Origin: JANXQG01 sp963775975
GTDB lineage: Bacteria; Planctomycetota; Planctomycetia; Pirellulales; Thermoguttaceae
DNA length: 64,000 nucleotides
Reading direction: 5' to 3'
NCBI GenBank assembly: GCA_963775975.1
Contig: CAVZKX010000001.1
Coordinates: forward strand, 992,001-1,056,000
Shown here: positions 53,947 through 64,000 of the stretch, one piece after another
Layout of the letters: every line of letters starts with the position of its first letter
Position numbering within the stretch: position 1 is the first letter of the stretch
Notes under the pieces: generated by a model
What the model saw: the letters and a program-made list of their open reading frames with translations, nothing else
Databases searched by the model: none
Told to the model about the DNA's origin: nothing
Translations under genes and position numbers: made by a program

Positions 53947-55392
53947 ATGGAGGAATACGAACCTGGATCTATACGTACCTACCTAATGCAGATGGGCGAC
54001 ATCCCTCTGCTCAACCGGCAGCAAGAATTGGAAACCGCGCGGCGAATCGCCCGCACTCGGCACAATCTGCGGCTTGCCATCTTGGCGAACGACTACGTTT
54101 TGCAATCGGCGCTTTGCGTCGTGGACGATGTCCTGACGGGCCGTTTGCGGTTGGAGCAGGCCGTCGACGTTTCGCTCACCGATCCTAGTCTTTCTGGCGG
54201 GCTCTTGCGGCGAATCGAAGCCAACCGCCGCACGCTGGAACACCTGTTGCGCAAGGACCGTCACGATTTTCGCGCTGTCGGCAGCCGAAATCTCTCGGCA
54301 AGCGAACGCCGCCGTACGCTGCGCCGCTTGGCACTGCGGCGGCGGCGCGCCGCTCGCCTTGTCGAGGAGCTTGGCTTGCGGATGCAGCGATTGCAAAACT
54401 CCCATCAAAAACTTCGTGAGATCAGCCGGCAAATGGCAGACCTTGCCGGGCATATCGGCCGTCCGGGCGACAAGGCTCATGGCGACGTGATCACAGGACT
54501 GCCCCTGGAGCAATTGCGCGCCGACCTTCGCCGCCTGCGGCGAATGACGCTCGATACGCCACGGCATCTGAAGCGGCGGCTCGCGCGCATCGAACAACTT
54601 GACCGGCTCCATGAAGCGGCCCGCCGCGATCTGGTGACCGGCAACTTGCGGCTCGTAGTTTCCATCGCCAAACGCTACCGCAATCGCGGGCTGAGTTTCC
54701 TCGACTTGATCCAAGAAGGCAACACGGGGCTGATGCGGGCGGTCGACAAGTTCGAGCATGCCCGCGGCTTCCGCTTTTCCACTTACGCGACGTGGTGGAT
54801 TCGCCAGGCAATCAGCCGCGCCATCGCCGACCAGAGCCGCACGATCCGCGTGCCCGTGCACATGATCGAGAAAATGGGCAAGGTTCGCGACATCAATCGC
54901 GATCTGGTCCACAACGAAGGACGAGAGCCGACCTTGGAGGAAATTGCCCAACTCAGCGGGCTCACCATGGACGACACGCAACGGGCCTTGAAAATGAGCC
55001 GCCAGCCGCTCTCGCTCGATCAGCCCGTAGGCCATCAGGACGAGAACTTCCTCGGCGATCTGCTTTACGACCATCGCGAGCACGATCCGCTGGCCGGCAT
55101 GAACGCGGCCATGCTCAAGTCAAGCATCGCCGATGTGCTGCAAATGCTCGATTACCGCGAACGGGAAATCCTCCGCCTGCGGTACGGGCTGACCGACGGC
55201 TATGCGTACACACTTCAGGAGATAGGGCGGATCTTTTCTGTCACCCGCGAGCGCGTACGCCAGATCGAGCAGGAGGCAATACGCAAGCTCCAGCATCCCG
55301 GCCCGACACGGAAGCTGGCCGCCTTCGTCGATCACGGCCTGCCCGCTCTCGGCTCGACGAATCTTGGCGCCGGGGCTCCGGCGATGATGTAG
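53947..55392 (+). CDS. Sigma-70 family factor of RpoD/SigA type
   Basis: 481 residues. It begins with a region 1.2-like segment (IRTYLMQMGDIPLLNRQQEL), then a basic non-conserved region, region 2 (NLRLVVSIAKRYRNRGLSFL, DLIQEGNTGLMRAVDKFEHA, FRFSTYATWWIRQAISRAIA), region 3 (IRVPVHMIEKMGKVRDINRD) and region 4 (YREREILRLRYGLTDGYAYT, VTRERVRQIEQEAIRKLQHP). The full set of regions points to a primary or group 2 sigma factor; the absence of a long acidic region 1.1 favours group 2. A clear GAGGAGG lies 6 bases before ATG 53947. The frame is intact. Confidence 0.88.
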   Translation: MEEYEPGSIRTYLMQMGDIPLLNRQQELETARRIARTRHNLRLAILANDYVLQSALCVVDDVLTGRLRLEQAVDVSLTDPSLSGGLLRRIEANRRTLEHLLRKDRHDFRAVGSRNLSASERRRTLRRLALRRRRAARLVEELGLRMQRLQNSHQKLREISRQMADLAGHIGRPGDKAHGDVITGLPLEQLRADLRRLRRMTLDTPRHLKRRLARIEQLDRLHEAARRDLVTGNLRLVVSIAKRYRNRGLSFLDLIQEGNTGLMRAVDKFEHARGFRFSTYATWWIRQAISRAIADQSRTIRVPVHMIEKMGKVRDINRDLVHNEGREPTLEEIAQLSGLTMDDTQRALKMSRQPLSLDQPVGHQDENFLGDLLYDHREHDPLAGMNAAMLKSSIADVLQMLDYREREILRLRYGLTDGYAYTLQEIGRIFSVTRERVRQIEQEAIRKLQHPGPTRKLAAFVDHGLPALGSTNLGAGAPAMM

Positions 55393-55735
55393 GGGGCGAT
55401 TAACCGCACGGCAGCCTACTCGGAGTCAATCTATCGCAAGCCACGATAGTCGAGAAGAACGACTCGACCAGACGCGACGATCCAACTGCTGCCGCCGGAA
55501 CTGTCGCAGGCCCACTGAGAAAATGTGGTGACGGTCTGATCCGGCATGCGGACGCGCTGCGGGCGATCCCACATACGCGAATTGACAGAGCGCAAAGTCT
55601 TGATTTCCGCATACTGGACCGATTGATTCGGGGCCAGGAATTACTCGAATACGACAAATTCGATGAATTTGTCCGAAAACGAGGCAATCGCGCCTATAAT
55701 ACGCGGACCACTTCTCGTGCTGGGTATCTGCTAAT
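55393..55735. other. Gene-free interval before locus B
   Basis: 343 bp in which I see no gene, RNA or repeat. A - strand frame of 133 codons (55426-55827) runs into the ECF sigma gene and has no protein-like features. The promoter of locus B should lie here, but I cannot identify it with confidence. Confidence 0.4.
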
Positions 55736-56306
55736 ATGCCTCTCACGTTCAACGACCGCGTCCAGAATTCGCATGGCCTCGCTGCGGAAACCCGCGTCGA
55801 GGAGTTTGTACGTCTTTTGACGGGCAATGAGCGGTATCTTAAAAGCTATATCCTCTCGCTAGTGCCTAACTTGGCCGATGCCGAGCAGATCGCCCAGGAA
55901 ACGAGCCTGAAGCTGTGGGAACAATTCGGACGGTACGACCCCTGTGAGGGCGACTTTTCGGCATGGGCACGCTCGATCGCACACTACCAGGTCTTGACCT
56001 TCCGAAAGAAGCTGTGCCGCGAGCGGATCGTTTTCAGTTCCGAAGTGGTGGAAATGTTGGCCGATCGAGCGGCGGTGCGAGCGAGCGAGCTGGCCGGGCG
56101 GCAGGAAGCCTTGATCGACTGCCTGCAGAAACTGCCCGACCACGCCCGCGAGTTGATCCGCCTCTACTACGTGTTGGGCATGAAACTCCGCGAGGCGGCT
56201 GAGGCGCTGGCGCAGTGCAGCGGCCACAGAAAAGGCTATCGTTCGCATCCGCCAAGTCCTGCGAAGCTGCATCAACGCCAGATTACAGAGAGACGCAGAC
56301 CAATGA
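55736..56306 (+). CDS. ECF sigma factor, Rhodopirellula/Verrucomicrobium family, locus B, one frameshift
   Basis: About 190 residues. Region 2: FVRLLTGNERYLKSYILSLV, DAEQIAQETSLKLWEQFGRY, FSAWARSIAHYQVLTFRKKL. Region 4: LPDHARELIRLYYVLGMKLR, then, in the restored frame, ATEKAIVRIRQVLRSCINAR. One G is missing near 56,212 (GCTGGCGCAG for GCTGGGGCGCAG-type sequence). Without the repair the frame runs on into the FecR gene, producing an apparent fusion. The repaired stop TGA 56304-56306 overlaps the FecR ATG 56303 (ATGA), as in locus A. Same TIGR02989-like group as the locus A factor. Confidence 0.82.
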
Positions 56307-58169
56307 CCGGCCGCAACGCTCCGCCGCAGAAACTGTTCGTCGAACTTCAGGGCTTGATCGATGCTGCGCACCGGGGCGTCACCCGGACCGATCAAATGAG
56401 GCGGTTGGAAGAGTTGCTGCGCGATCCGGAGGCGCGCGACCTTTATTTGGAGTTGGTGTGGGAATCGGACGTACTGGCCACTTGGGCCAAGGTGTCCGAG
56501 CAAGAGCGGCTCGCGACGGTGCGGCGGGCGCCGCGCGCGACAGTCCTCGGGTTTCTGCACTCGTCGTTGCGCCTCACTGGGCGGACGCTGGCACGCAATC
56601 CCGTGGCGGCGGCTTTGCTCGCGGTAGTCGCGGCTGTGCCTTTGGCCGCTTGGTACGCATCCGCGCCGCCGCCAGCGCAAGTTGCCACACAAGAAGACGG
56701 CAAACGTACCGCGCCCCCGATAAGGATCGTACCGAACCTGGCGTCGGACGACGAGGCGGAAGCGGACGAAGAAGACGCTAACGAAGAATCGCCGCCGCTT
56801 TCGCCCGCCAAGTGCCGCGTTGTCGATCCCGTCGCGCGTCTCACTCGAACGATTGATTGCAAATTTGCGGGTGGCCCCGACGCGCCGGAAGCGGGCGACG
56901 ATCTGGCGCCGGGGAAAACCTGGTTCTTAGGAGTGGTTTGGCCGAAATCGTTTTTCAAAGCGGCGCAAGGATGATTTTGCAAGGCCCGGCGAAACTGACG
57001 GTCCACACCCGTGCGCGCGCGTTCTTGAACCGCGGCAAGTGTGCCGTCACCGTTGAAAACCCCTCGGCTCGCGGCTTTGAGGTCCACGCACCGGGCATGA
57101 AGTATACCGATCTCGGCACCGAGTTCGGCGTCGCGGTGGCAGATAGCGGCGCCCAGGAGGCTCATGTATTCCGCGGAAAGGTGCAGGCGGAGCAGGGGTA
57201 TGAAAGGGAGAAAGGGAGAGGGGGAGAAGAGGAGACGGGGAGAAAAGGAGAAAGGGAGCATTTGAAGTCTCCTGCTCTTGTTCTTACCGCCCAGCAGGCC
57301 GTCCGCGTGGCGATGTCTTACCCGGCGGGCAAGCCGGTCAAACCAATCGAGTTCATCGCGGCGAATGCCAACGAGTTCGTCCGGAGGCTGCCGGCGGCAA
57401 CGGCCCTGGACTTGGTGGACATCGTGGCCGGCGGCAACGGCCTTTCCGCGCGTCGCAACCGTGAAATCAATCCTACGAACGGCCGCTTCGGCGACGAGTC
57501 GGGCGGCCACGACAACATCGTTCCCAGCCAGGGGACCGTGTTCCAGGCGGACCACCAGTACCATCTTGTGCCGGGCTGCCAATTCGTCGACGGGGTGTTC
57601 GTCGTGCATGGCGGCAAGGGAGCGGTGCAACTGGACTCCGCCGGGCACAGCTTCGCAAACTTTCCCCGCAATGATGGTAAAACCGCCAATATGATTCAGG
57701 CAGCCGGCGCGACTCCGCCCGCGCGAGCGCGTGGTTTACCGCCAAGCAAAACAACTTGCCGCAACTGGGCGGCGTGGATTACTCATCCATCGGGCACGCC
57801 GTGCTGGCGGTGCGCAGCAACAAGGGGATCACCTTCGACCTGGCGGCGATCCGCGCGGCGCACCCCGGCTATCGTTTGACGTCGTTTACGGCCGTGGCCG
57901 GCAACGCGTGCCGCGAGAGCAACCCGCCGCGTCCGGGCAGTTTCTGGGTTTTTGTCGACGGCCAGCTCCGGCTTCAGCGGCCCGACGTGGCTGCCAACAG
58001 CGGCCCAATTCCGCTGGAAGTCCCCTTGCAGCCGGCCGACCGCTGCCTCACGCTTGTCGTCACGACCGCCGTGGCCGATGGAGTCTGGAATGGGGCAATG
58101 TTCGGCGACCCGAAACTCACGGTGGCGGCGATCGAAAGGTCCCCGGCGGACGCCAACAAGGCTGAATAA
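56303..58169 (+). CDS. FecR-domain membrane protein with NPCBM-like C-terminus, locus B, frameshifted
   Basis: About 620 residues. The N-terminal segment (FVELQGLIDAAHRGVTRTDQ) resembles the anti-sigma-like module of locus A, then a transmembrane helix (NPVAAALLAVVAAVPLAAWY), an acidic linker, the FecR domain (LAEIVFQSGARMILQGPAKL, YTDLGTEFGVAVADSGAQ, HVFRGKVQAE, LTAQQAVRVA) and a galactose-binding-like NPCBM domain (HAVLAVRSNKGITFDLAAIR, GSFWVFVDGQLRLQ). Breaks are near 56,935 and 57,715. Unlike its locus A partner, it carries no GH2 enzyme. A purine-rich array (57198-57262) is inserted in frame. The giant PEP-CTERM gene starts 25 bp downstream. Confidence 0.8.
57198..57262. repeat. Purine-rich GGGAGAAA-type array inside the FecR gene
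   Basis: Repeated GGGAGAAA/GGGAGA units of about 6-9 bp, almost purely A and G. They encode a charged insert (EREKGRGGEEETGRKGERE) between the FecR core and the LTAQQAV motif, the same place as the GGGGAGC array of the locus A FecR gene. Confidence 0.7.
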
Positions 58170-58194
58170 TACATCAACAACGAGGCACTCTTAC

Positions 58195-61100
58195 ATGAAC
58201 ATCCGTAAACAGCGGGCGCGTTCGTTCGTCCTACCGGCGTCGGCAATCGCGGGCGCGGTTTCCTTGGCGTGTCTTTTGGAGGCGCCGGCCGGCGCTGCCA
58301 CCTTTACGTGGAGCGGCGCGTAACGTCGCCGCCGACCTTAATTGGTCCGACAGTCTCAATTGGAGTCCCAACGGTTTCACAAGCGGAAACTCGGTCTTCT
58401 TCAACAATACGGGCGGCACCAGCTCTCTTACCGCGGGCACGACGAGCATCGTCGATCAAAGCGTCACGATCAGCTCGCTGACTTTTGCCAATACGGGCAC
58501 GACCACGAACTCCTACCAGAACCTCGTCATCGGCAGCACCGGCGGCAGCACCACGCTGACAGTCAGCGGCGGAGTGACCTTCGGCTTGTTAAGCAGCTCG
58601 AACGCCAACATCCAGACCAACGTAAGCATTTCGGGAACCGGCGCTTTGGTGGTCAGCAGCACGTCCGCGAATTTGGTCGTTGGTTTGAGCAGCAGCACCG
58701 CCACCTCCTTCAACGACACGGTCGATATGAGCGGACTGAGCAGTTTCACCTTTAGCGGCTCAAATTTTGACGTGGCGCGTGGACTGGGACTGGCGGTTCG
58801 CGCGCGACGGCGGGCATCCTGAGCTTGGCCCAAACGAGCTCCATCACTTCCAGCGCGACGATCGATATCGGCGACAATGGCGCCGCGACGAACGGCGCAA
58901 ACATCACCAGCATGCTCGCTTTGGGCACTGGCACCAACACGATCAACGCCAACCAGTTCAACGTTGGCCGCACCAAGGCGAACGGCAGCGTCGTCTTCAA
59001 TCCGACCGCCGGCTCGGCTGCCGGTTTGACAATCCGTGGGAGCGCCGGCGGCAACAGCCGCGTAACGACGATTAGTATCGGCGACCACCTTGCGGCCGCG
59101 GCCACAAACGCTGTCGGCACCATGGATTTCTCCCTTGGGCAGGTCAACGCCAGGATCGCCACGCTGTTCATTGGAACTTGCGACAACACCGGAAGCACGG
59201 GCGATGGCATAGGCACGTTCACCATCGGTCCCAATCCGAACAGCGTGGTTGACGTAAACACGATGAATCTTGCCACCGTCGGAAGCGGCCGTACGACCGC
59301 CACCGTGAACATAGAAGGGGGAACGTTCGCTTTCGGAACTATCCCCGCGGCTCTGGGCAACGCCATCATCTCCTTCAGCGGCGGCATCACGATCTGCTCG
59401 AACACCGCCAGCAGCACGGAGGCGGCGCCCTTCAACTTGGGCAACAACTTCGCCGATTCCACCGTGACCTTCGGCAACCCAGGTCTCGGCTATACCGGCT
59501 CGATGACCTTCAACGGCCCAGGCACCCTTGTCGGCAGCACGACGTTCCAGGTGAACGTGCCCACCACAATCAATGGCAGCCTTGCCGATGGCGGATTGGG
59601 GACCGCATTGACTATGGCCGGGCCGGGGCTGCTGATCCTCGGCGGCAGCGCCAGCACCTACGTCGGCGGCACGACCGTCTCTGGCGGGACGTTGCAACTC
59701 GGCAGTGCCAATGGGCTGGGCTCCTCCTTTGGCAGCCTGGGCGTCACCGGCGGCGTGTTGGACCTCAACGGCAATAGCCCTACGGTCAATGCGGTCACGC
59801 TGGCCGGCGGCAGCATCGTCAATAGCGGTTCCGCTGCTTCTTTGACTGCCTCGAGCTACACGCTTGTCAGTGGCACCGCCAGCGCGTCGCTGGGCGGCGC
59901 CGCCGCGGCGGTCGCGATGAACGGGCCGGGACTCGTCCTGCTCTCCGGCTCCAACAACTACGCCGGCGGCGCAACCGTCTCCGGCGGCACGCTGCAACTG
60001 GGCAACCCCAACGCGCTGGGCAGCTCCAGCGGCAGTTTGCAGGTCTCCGGTGGCGTGTTGGACCTGGGCGGCCAAACAGTCACAACGAGTGGACTGGGGG
60101 GTAACGGCGGCTCGATCACCAGCACTGCGAATGGCGGTGTCCTCATCCTCACACCGACAGTTCCAGCGACCTACTCGGGAACGATCACCGGCAAAGCCGG
60201 GATAACGCTCAATGCGCCGGGCAATACCCAAACACTCGCCGGGCCCAATAACTACACCGGCCCGACGACTGTCAGCGCCGGCACGTTGGCCTTGAACGCC
60301 CCTGGAACACTCGGCAACGGCCTTACCACGGTCGCGCCGGGCGCGACGTTGGACGTTTCGGCCTACAATCCGGGCGGCTACAGCTTCACTAGCGGCACGC
60401 TCACTGCGGGACCGACTCCGCCCAGCGGGACTGACGTCAACGGCACGCTGAACGTGACCGTGCGCAGCTCAACGTTGCCGGCGGCACGGGCAGCACGATG
60501 ACTATCAACGGCAATTTGTCCCTCAGCGGCGGCACCGTCTCCTTGGCCCAGGGCAGCAGCCTGGTGATGGCCGCCGGAGGCAACCTGTCGCTGGCAGGCA
60601 TCGACGTTATCGCCCCGACCGCCCAATTGGCGAACGGCACCTTTACCCTGTTCACGTATGGCAACCTGTCGGCGGGCGGCACAGCGGATCTCGCCATGGG
60701 CGGACTTTTCGGCAGCAGTCCGCGGCAGAACTTTACCTTTGGCACATCCGGCGGGACGGCGATAACCCTGACCGTCGCCGGCTTCACCGGCAATCTGAGA
60801 TGGCTGGGCGGCAGCAATCAGACATGGGACACCGGCGTGTCGAAGAGTTGGTACAACCTCTCCACCAGCGCGGCCGACTTCTTCTTCGGCGGCGACAACG
60901 TGACCTTTAATGACACGCCCGGCACGGCCACGACCGTCACCATAAGCGGCAACGTCGCGCCGAGCACCCTGACGGTGACCAACACCAATGTCGCGTACAA
61001 TTTCAGCGGGACGGGTTCGATCATCGGCAGCACCTCGCTGGTCATGACCGGCCCAGGCGCGCTGACGATCAACACGAACAACGGCTATACGGGCGGGACG

Positions 61101-63630
61101 TTGCTGGGCGGCGGCCTGTTGAATCTCGGCAATTCCGGTGCGCTGGGAAGTGGCACGTTGACCATCTCCGGCGGTTCGATCGACAACACCAGCGGCGCAG
61201 CCCTGACGCTCGCCAACAATATTCCGCAGAACTGGAACAGCAATTTTACTTTCCGCGGCAGCAATCCACTGAACTTGGGAACGGGCCCCGTAGCGCTAGG
61301 GACTTCGGCGACCGTGACGCTCGGCGGCAGCGGCGCGCTGACGTTGGCCGGTCCGATTAGCGATGGCGGCAACAACTACTCGCTGACCGTCACCGGGCCG
61401 GGGGCGCTGGTCTTGGCCGCCAGCAACAGCTATGGTGGCGGGACCAACCTCAACAGCGGCCTGCTCGTCATCAACAACAACGCCGCCTTGAGCTCCGGCT
61501 CGCTGACCATCAGCGGCGGCAGCATCGACAGCACCTCCGGCGGCGTCACCCTGGCTGGCAACACGCAAAACTGGAACGCCAGCTTCGCCTTCTTGGGATC
61601 ACAGGGCCTCAATCTCGGCCCGGGCGCGGTCACGCTCGGCTCCAGCCTAACCGTGACCGTCGCCGCCAACACTCTCACCGTGAGTGGTGCGATCAGCGAC
61701 AACGGCAGCGGCTACGCGCTGACGAAAAACGGTTCGGGCACGCTGAACCTCAGCGCTCTGAACTCCTATGGTGGCGATACGATGATCGTTATGGGCACGC
61801 TCCAATTGGGCACGACGGGCGCCATCCCTAACGGCTCCGGCGCGGGCAACGTCCGTTTCACCAGCGCCGCAAATTCGGCCGTACTGGACCTCAACGGCAA
61901 CGATACGACTGTCAACGGTCTTTCGCAGCCCACGCAGTCGACCACGAACCTCGTAGTGAATAACCTCTCCGGCACCAATACTCTCACTGTGGGCAACAAC
62001 GATGCCACAAGCACCTTCGCGGGCGTCCTGGAGAATAATACGGGCAGCGGCGGAGTGCTCGGCTTGGCAAAGACGGGCGCGGGCGTCCTAACGCTCGGCG
62101 GGACGAACCTCTATACCGGTCCCACTACGATCGGCGGCGGCACGCTCGCCCTGGCCCCCGGCAGCGGCCTTTCTAGCGCGACGAGCGTCACCTTTTCCGG
62201 CAATGCGCTGCTGAGTCTCGGCGCCAACAACCAGGCGATCACCGGCCTGGCGCTGGCCGACAGCTTTACGGGCACCATAACGGGCAGCGGCAGCATGACG
62301 GTGAACGCGACCGGAAATATGCTCATCGGCGGGGCGGACCCCACCAGCGCCGACCAGACGCAAACCTTGGTGATGACGAACCTCGGTGCCTTCACCTTCA
62401 GCGGTTCCAGCCGCATCTTCGACGTAGGCGCGGAGTACACGGGCACGGCCTTGACGAGCACCGGCGCGGGCACCCTGTGGCTGGCCGCCAGCAATACGAT
62501 CACGGCCAACCTCTTCGGCGTCGCCAGCCGCGGCAGCCAGGACACGGCCAACGGCAACGTTTCGACCGGACTCGTCTACCTTGGGCAGGCCAATGCGATC
62601 CACGCGAACGCGATCCAGGTGGGCACCAACAACAACACCAACCAGCGGACGAGCGTGGCCGGCACGCTCGTATTCGCTCCGGGCAGCGTCAATCCCACGC
62701 TGACCATCGACGGCACTAGCAGCGGCACGCGCAGCCGCGCCGAAGTCAATGTCGGCGTCCTCGGGGAGACGACCTTCTCGCAGTATGCCACGGGCACGAT
62801 CGACCTGCTTACGGGCGTCACGGGAACCAGCGTGATTAACGGCTACGTCGACCAGATGGTCCTGGGCAACCACACGCGGTACAACAACACCTTCCCCGCC
62901 ACTGGCACGTTCAACATGGGCGGCGGGACCTTGGACGCCCGCGGAATCACGATCGGCGAGATGTCCGCGGGAACCATTGACGGCGCGAGCGCCGCCGGCA
63001 CGTTCTCGCTCAATGGCGGCACGGTGCTCGCGGGCACGATCACGATGGGGCTCATCGCCGCGGGCCAAACCGAACCGGCCGGCGGCACGCTCAACCTCAA
63101 CAGCGGCCTGCTTAGCGCCAACACGATCACTAGCGGGTCGGGCAGCGCCGCGCTCGAACTGGACGTCCGGCACGATCGCCAACTACGATCCGATCTACGG
63201 CCTCGGCGGCGACGCAGTCGAGAGCGGCCTGACAGTCAGCATTCCCACGCTGAACCTGGCCGGCACCGGCACGGACAATTTCTGGATCGATGCCGGACAG
63301 AACGGTGCGGTCAGCTCGCTCATCAGCGGCAGCGGAGCGCTCGCCAGCATTGGACCGGGCACGCTCACCCTGAGCGGCACGAGTAACACCTTCACGGGCG
63401 GCCTCTACGTGTCCAACGGCAGCGTGGTATTGACTAACAACGAGGCGCTTGCCGACGGAGAGAGCTTGACCGTCGGCAACCCCTCCTTATTTGCCCCCGC
63501 CGCGCCGGTGCCGTCGGCCTCGGTCGTGCCGGAGCCAGGCACACTGGCGATTCTGGCCGCCATGCTTGCCGGCGCGGCGGCATGCCGATGGCGAGGCGCC
63601 CGCGCAGCGAGTCGGCGAAAGCAGCCATAA
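58195..63630 (+). CDS. Giant PEP-CTERM autotransporter-type beta-strand-repeat protein, locus B, frameshifted
   Basis: About 1,810 residues. Signal peptide RSFVLPASAIAGAVSLACLL is followed by ATFTWSG and long repeats of the autotransporter-associated strand type, for example TVSGGTLQLGSANGLGSS, GPGLVLLSGSNNYAGGATVS and LSGTSNTFTGGLYVSNGSVV. It ends with ADGESLTVGNPSLFAPAAP, VVPEPGTLAIL, a hydrophobic helix and CRWRGARAASRRK, a PEP-CTERM signal for exosortase. Breaks lie near 58,320, 58,790, 60,470 and 63,165. Composition (Gly, Ser, Thr, Asn) and size parallel the locus A protein, with a similar unit TWDTGVSKSWYN in both halves. Its TAA overlaps the next gene's ATG. Confidence 0.85.
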
Positions 63631-64000
63631 TGTGCAAGCGCACGTTTACCTTGGTGGAACTCCTGGTCGTGATCGCGATCATCGGTATCCTCATCGCCTT
63701 GCTGCTGCCGGCGATCAACGCCGCGCGGGAGTCGGGGCGAAGATCGCAATGCGGCAACAACCAGAAGCAGCTCGGCCTCGGCTTCGTCACTTACGAAGGA
63801 GCGCTGGGGACTTTTCCGCCCGGCCGCAGCGGCTACGACGGCTCGGGCGCCCCGAACAATAACAATGTGCCCTGCGCCGCGCGGTCCGGCACGAGCGGTT
63901 TCGTGTACATCTTGCCGTATATCGAACTTAACGACATCTATAAGACGTTCATGCCTTTCGCCAAGGGGGCGTTGTTTCCGACCTGCAGCGACGCGACGAC
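63630..64000 (+). CDS. DUF1559 pseudopilin-like protein, locus B, cut by window end
   Basis: The first 123 codons are present and the gene runs off the right edge. MCKRTFTLVELLVVIAIIGI is a short prepilin leader plus the transmembrane helix, followed by LLLPAINAARESGRRSQCGN and GLGFVTYEGALGTFPPGRSG, all typical of DUF1559. ATG 63630 overlaps the stop of the giant PEP-CTERM gene (TAATG), so translation is probably coupled. Its leader is only five residues, unlike the array-extended leader of the locus A paralogue. Confidence 0.88.
   Translation, partial: MCKRTFTLVELLVVIAIIGILIALLLPAINAARESGRRSQCGNNQKQLGLGFVTYEGALGTFPPGRSGYDGSGAPNNNNVPCAARSGTSGFVYILPYIELNDIYKTFMPFAKGALFPTCSDAT

Noticed and set aside
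55736..56974. A genuine sigma factor-FecR fusion protein
   Set aside because: The continuous frame arises only because the sigma region 4 frame is lost near 56,212. Adding one G restores region 4 and a stop that overlaps the FecR ATG, as in locus A.
58513..60231. A 572-codon open frame on the - strand, and similar long antisense frames at 62088-63182 (-), 18153-19097 (+) and 20690-21907 (+)
   Set aside because: They are antisense to the giant PEP-CTERM genes, where high GC and Gly/Ala/Thr codons suppress stops. Their sequences are Arg/Ala/Gly-rich without domains.

Overview
The window is high-GC DNA from a planctomycete, most likely of the Pirellulales type. This is an inference from gene content: two DUF1559 pseudopilin genes, two very large PEP-CTERM beta-strand-repeat proteins, a GloVer-repeat PEP-CTERM protein, ECF sigma factors coupled to FecR proteins or to a Ser/Thr kinase, a secreted protein with an LE-x-R-x-LLS leader, a BBP7-like outer-membrane protein, a sulfatase and several large secreted carbohydrate-active enzymes. 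I saw no rRNA, tRNA or CRISPR array.

Layout. 1-5.2 kb: end of a GGDEF gene, an InaA-type kinase, a small hypothetical gene, an IS110-family element with a long hairpin just before its transposase, and about 0.9 kb without genes. 5.2-9.3 kb: rlmI, convergent with a HEAT/TPR pair. 9.4-28.6 kb (locus A, all on the - strand; transcription runs from high to low coordinates): ECF sigma, FecR fused to a GH2 glycosidase, giant PEP-CTERM protein, DUF1559 pseudopilin, lipoprotein, sulfatase, DUF4965/GH127 fusion. 28.8-36.2 kb: SGNH hydrolase, nucleotidyltransferase-HD protein, a four-helix-bundle gene between inverted heptamer arrays, ilvD, a HAD phosphatase and a badly frameshifted PL4 lyase. 36.2-43.5 kb: small membrane protein, orphan PEP-CTERM tail, conserved hypothetical, ogt, and a divergent lysine/aminoadipate-type cluster. 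43.5-48 kb: ECF sigma, Ser/Thr kinase and secreted protein, coupled by ATGA overlaps. 48-55.4 kb: BBP7-like protein, GloVer protein, LysM protein, rsmH and a primary-type sigma factor. 55.7-64 kb (locus B, + strand): ECF sigma, FecR/NPCBM protein, giant PEP-CTERM protein and a DUF1559 pseudopilin cut by the window edge.

The main result is that loci A and B share one gene order: TIGR02989-type ECF sigma, FecR-domain membrane protein, giant PEP-CTERM protein, DUF1559 pseudopilin. In locus A polysaccharide-degrading enzymes are added, one of them fused to the FecR protein. I infer a sigma/FecR-controlled cell-surface module for polysaccharide contact or uptake.

A second thread is short tandem arrays with a period of exactly 7 bp, built on at least six unrelated heptamers, several in inverted pairs and several inside genes. 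A third is a high density of frame disruptions (roughly 35-40), including in ilvD and rsmH; several are explained by one missing G/C base, so residual assembly indels are the likeliest cause. Coordinates of interrupted genes are given as whole spans.
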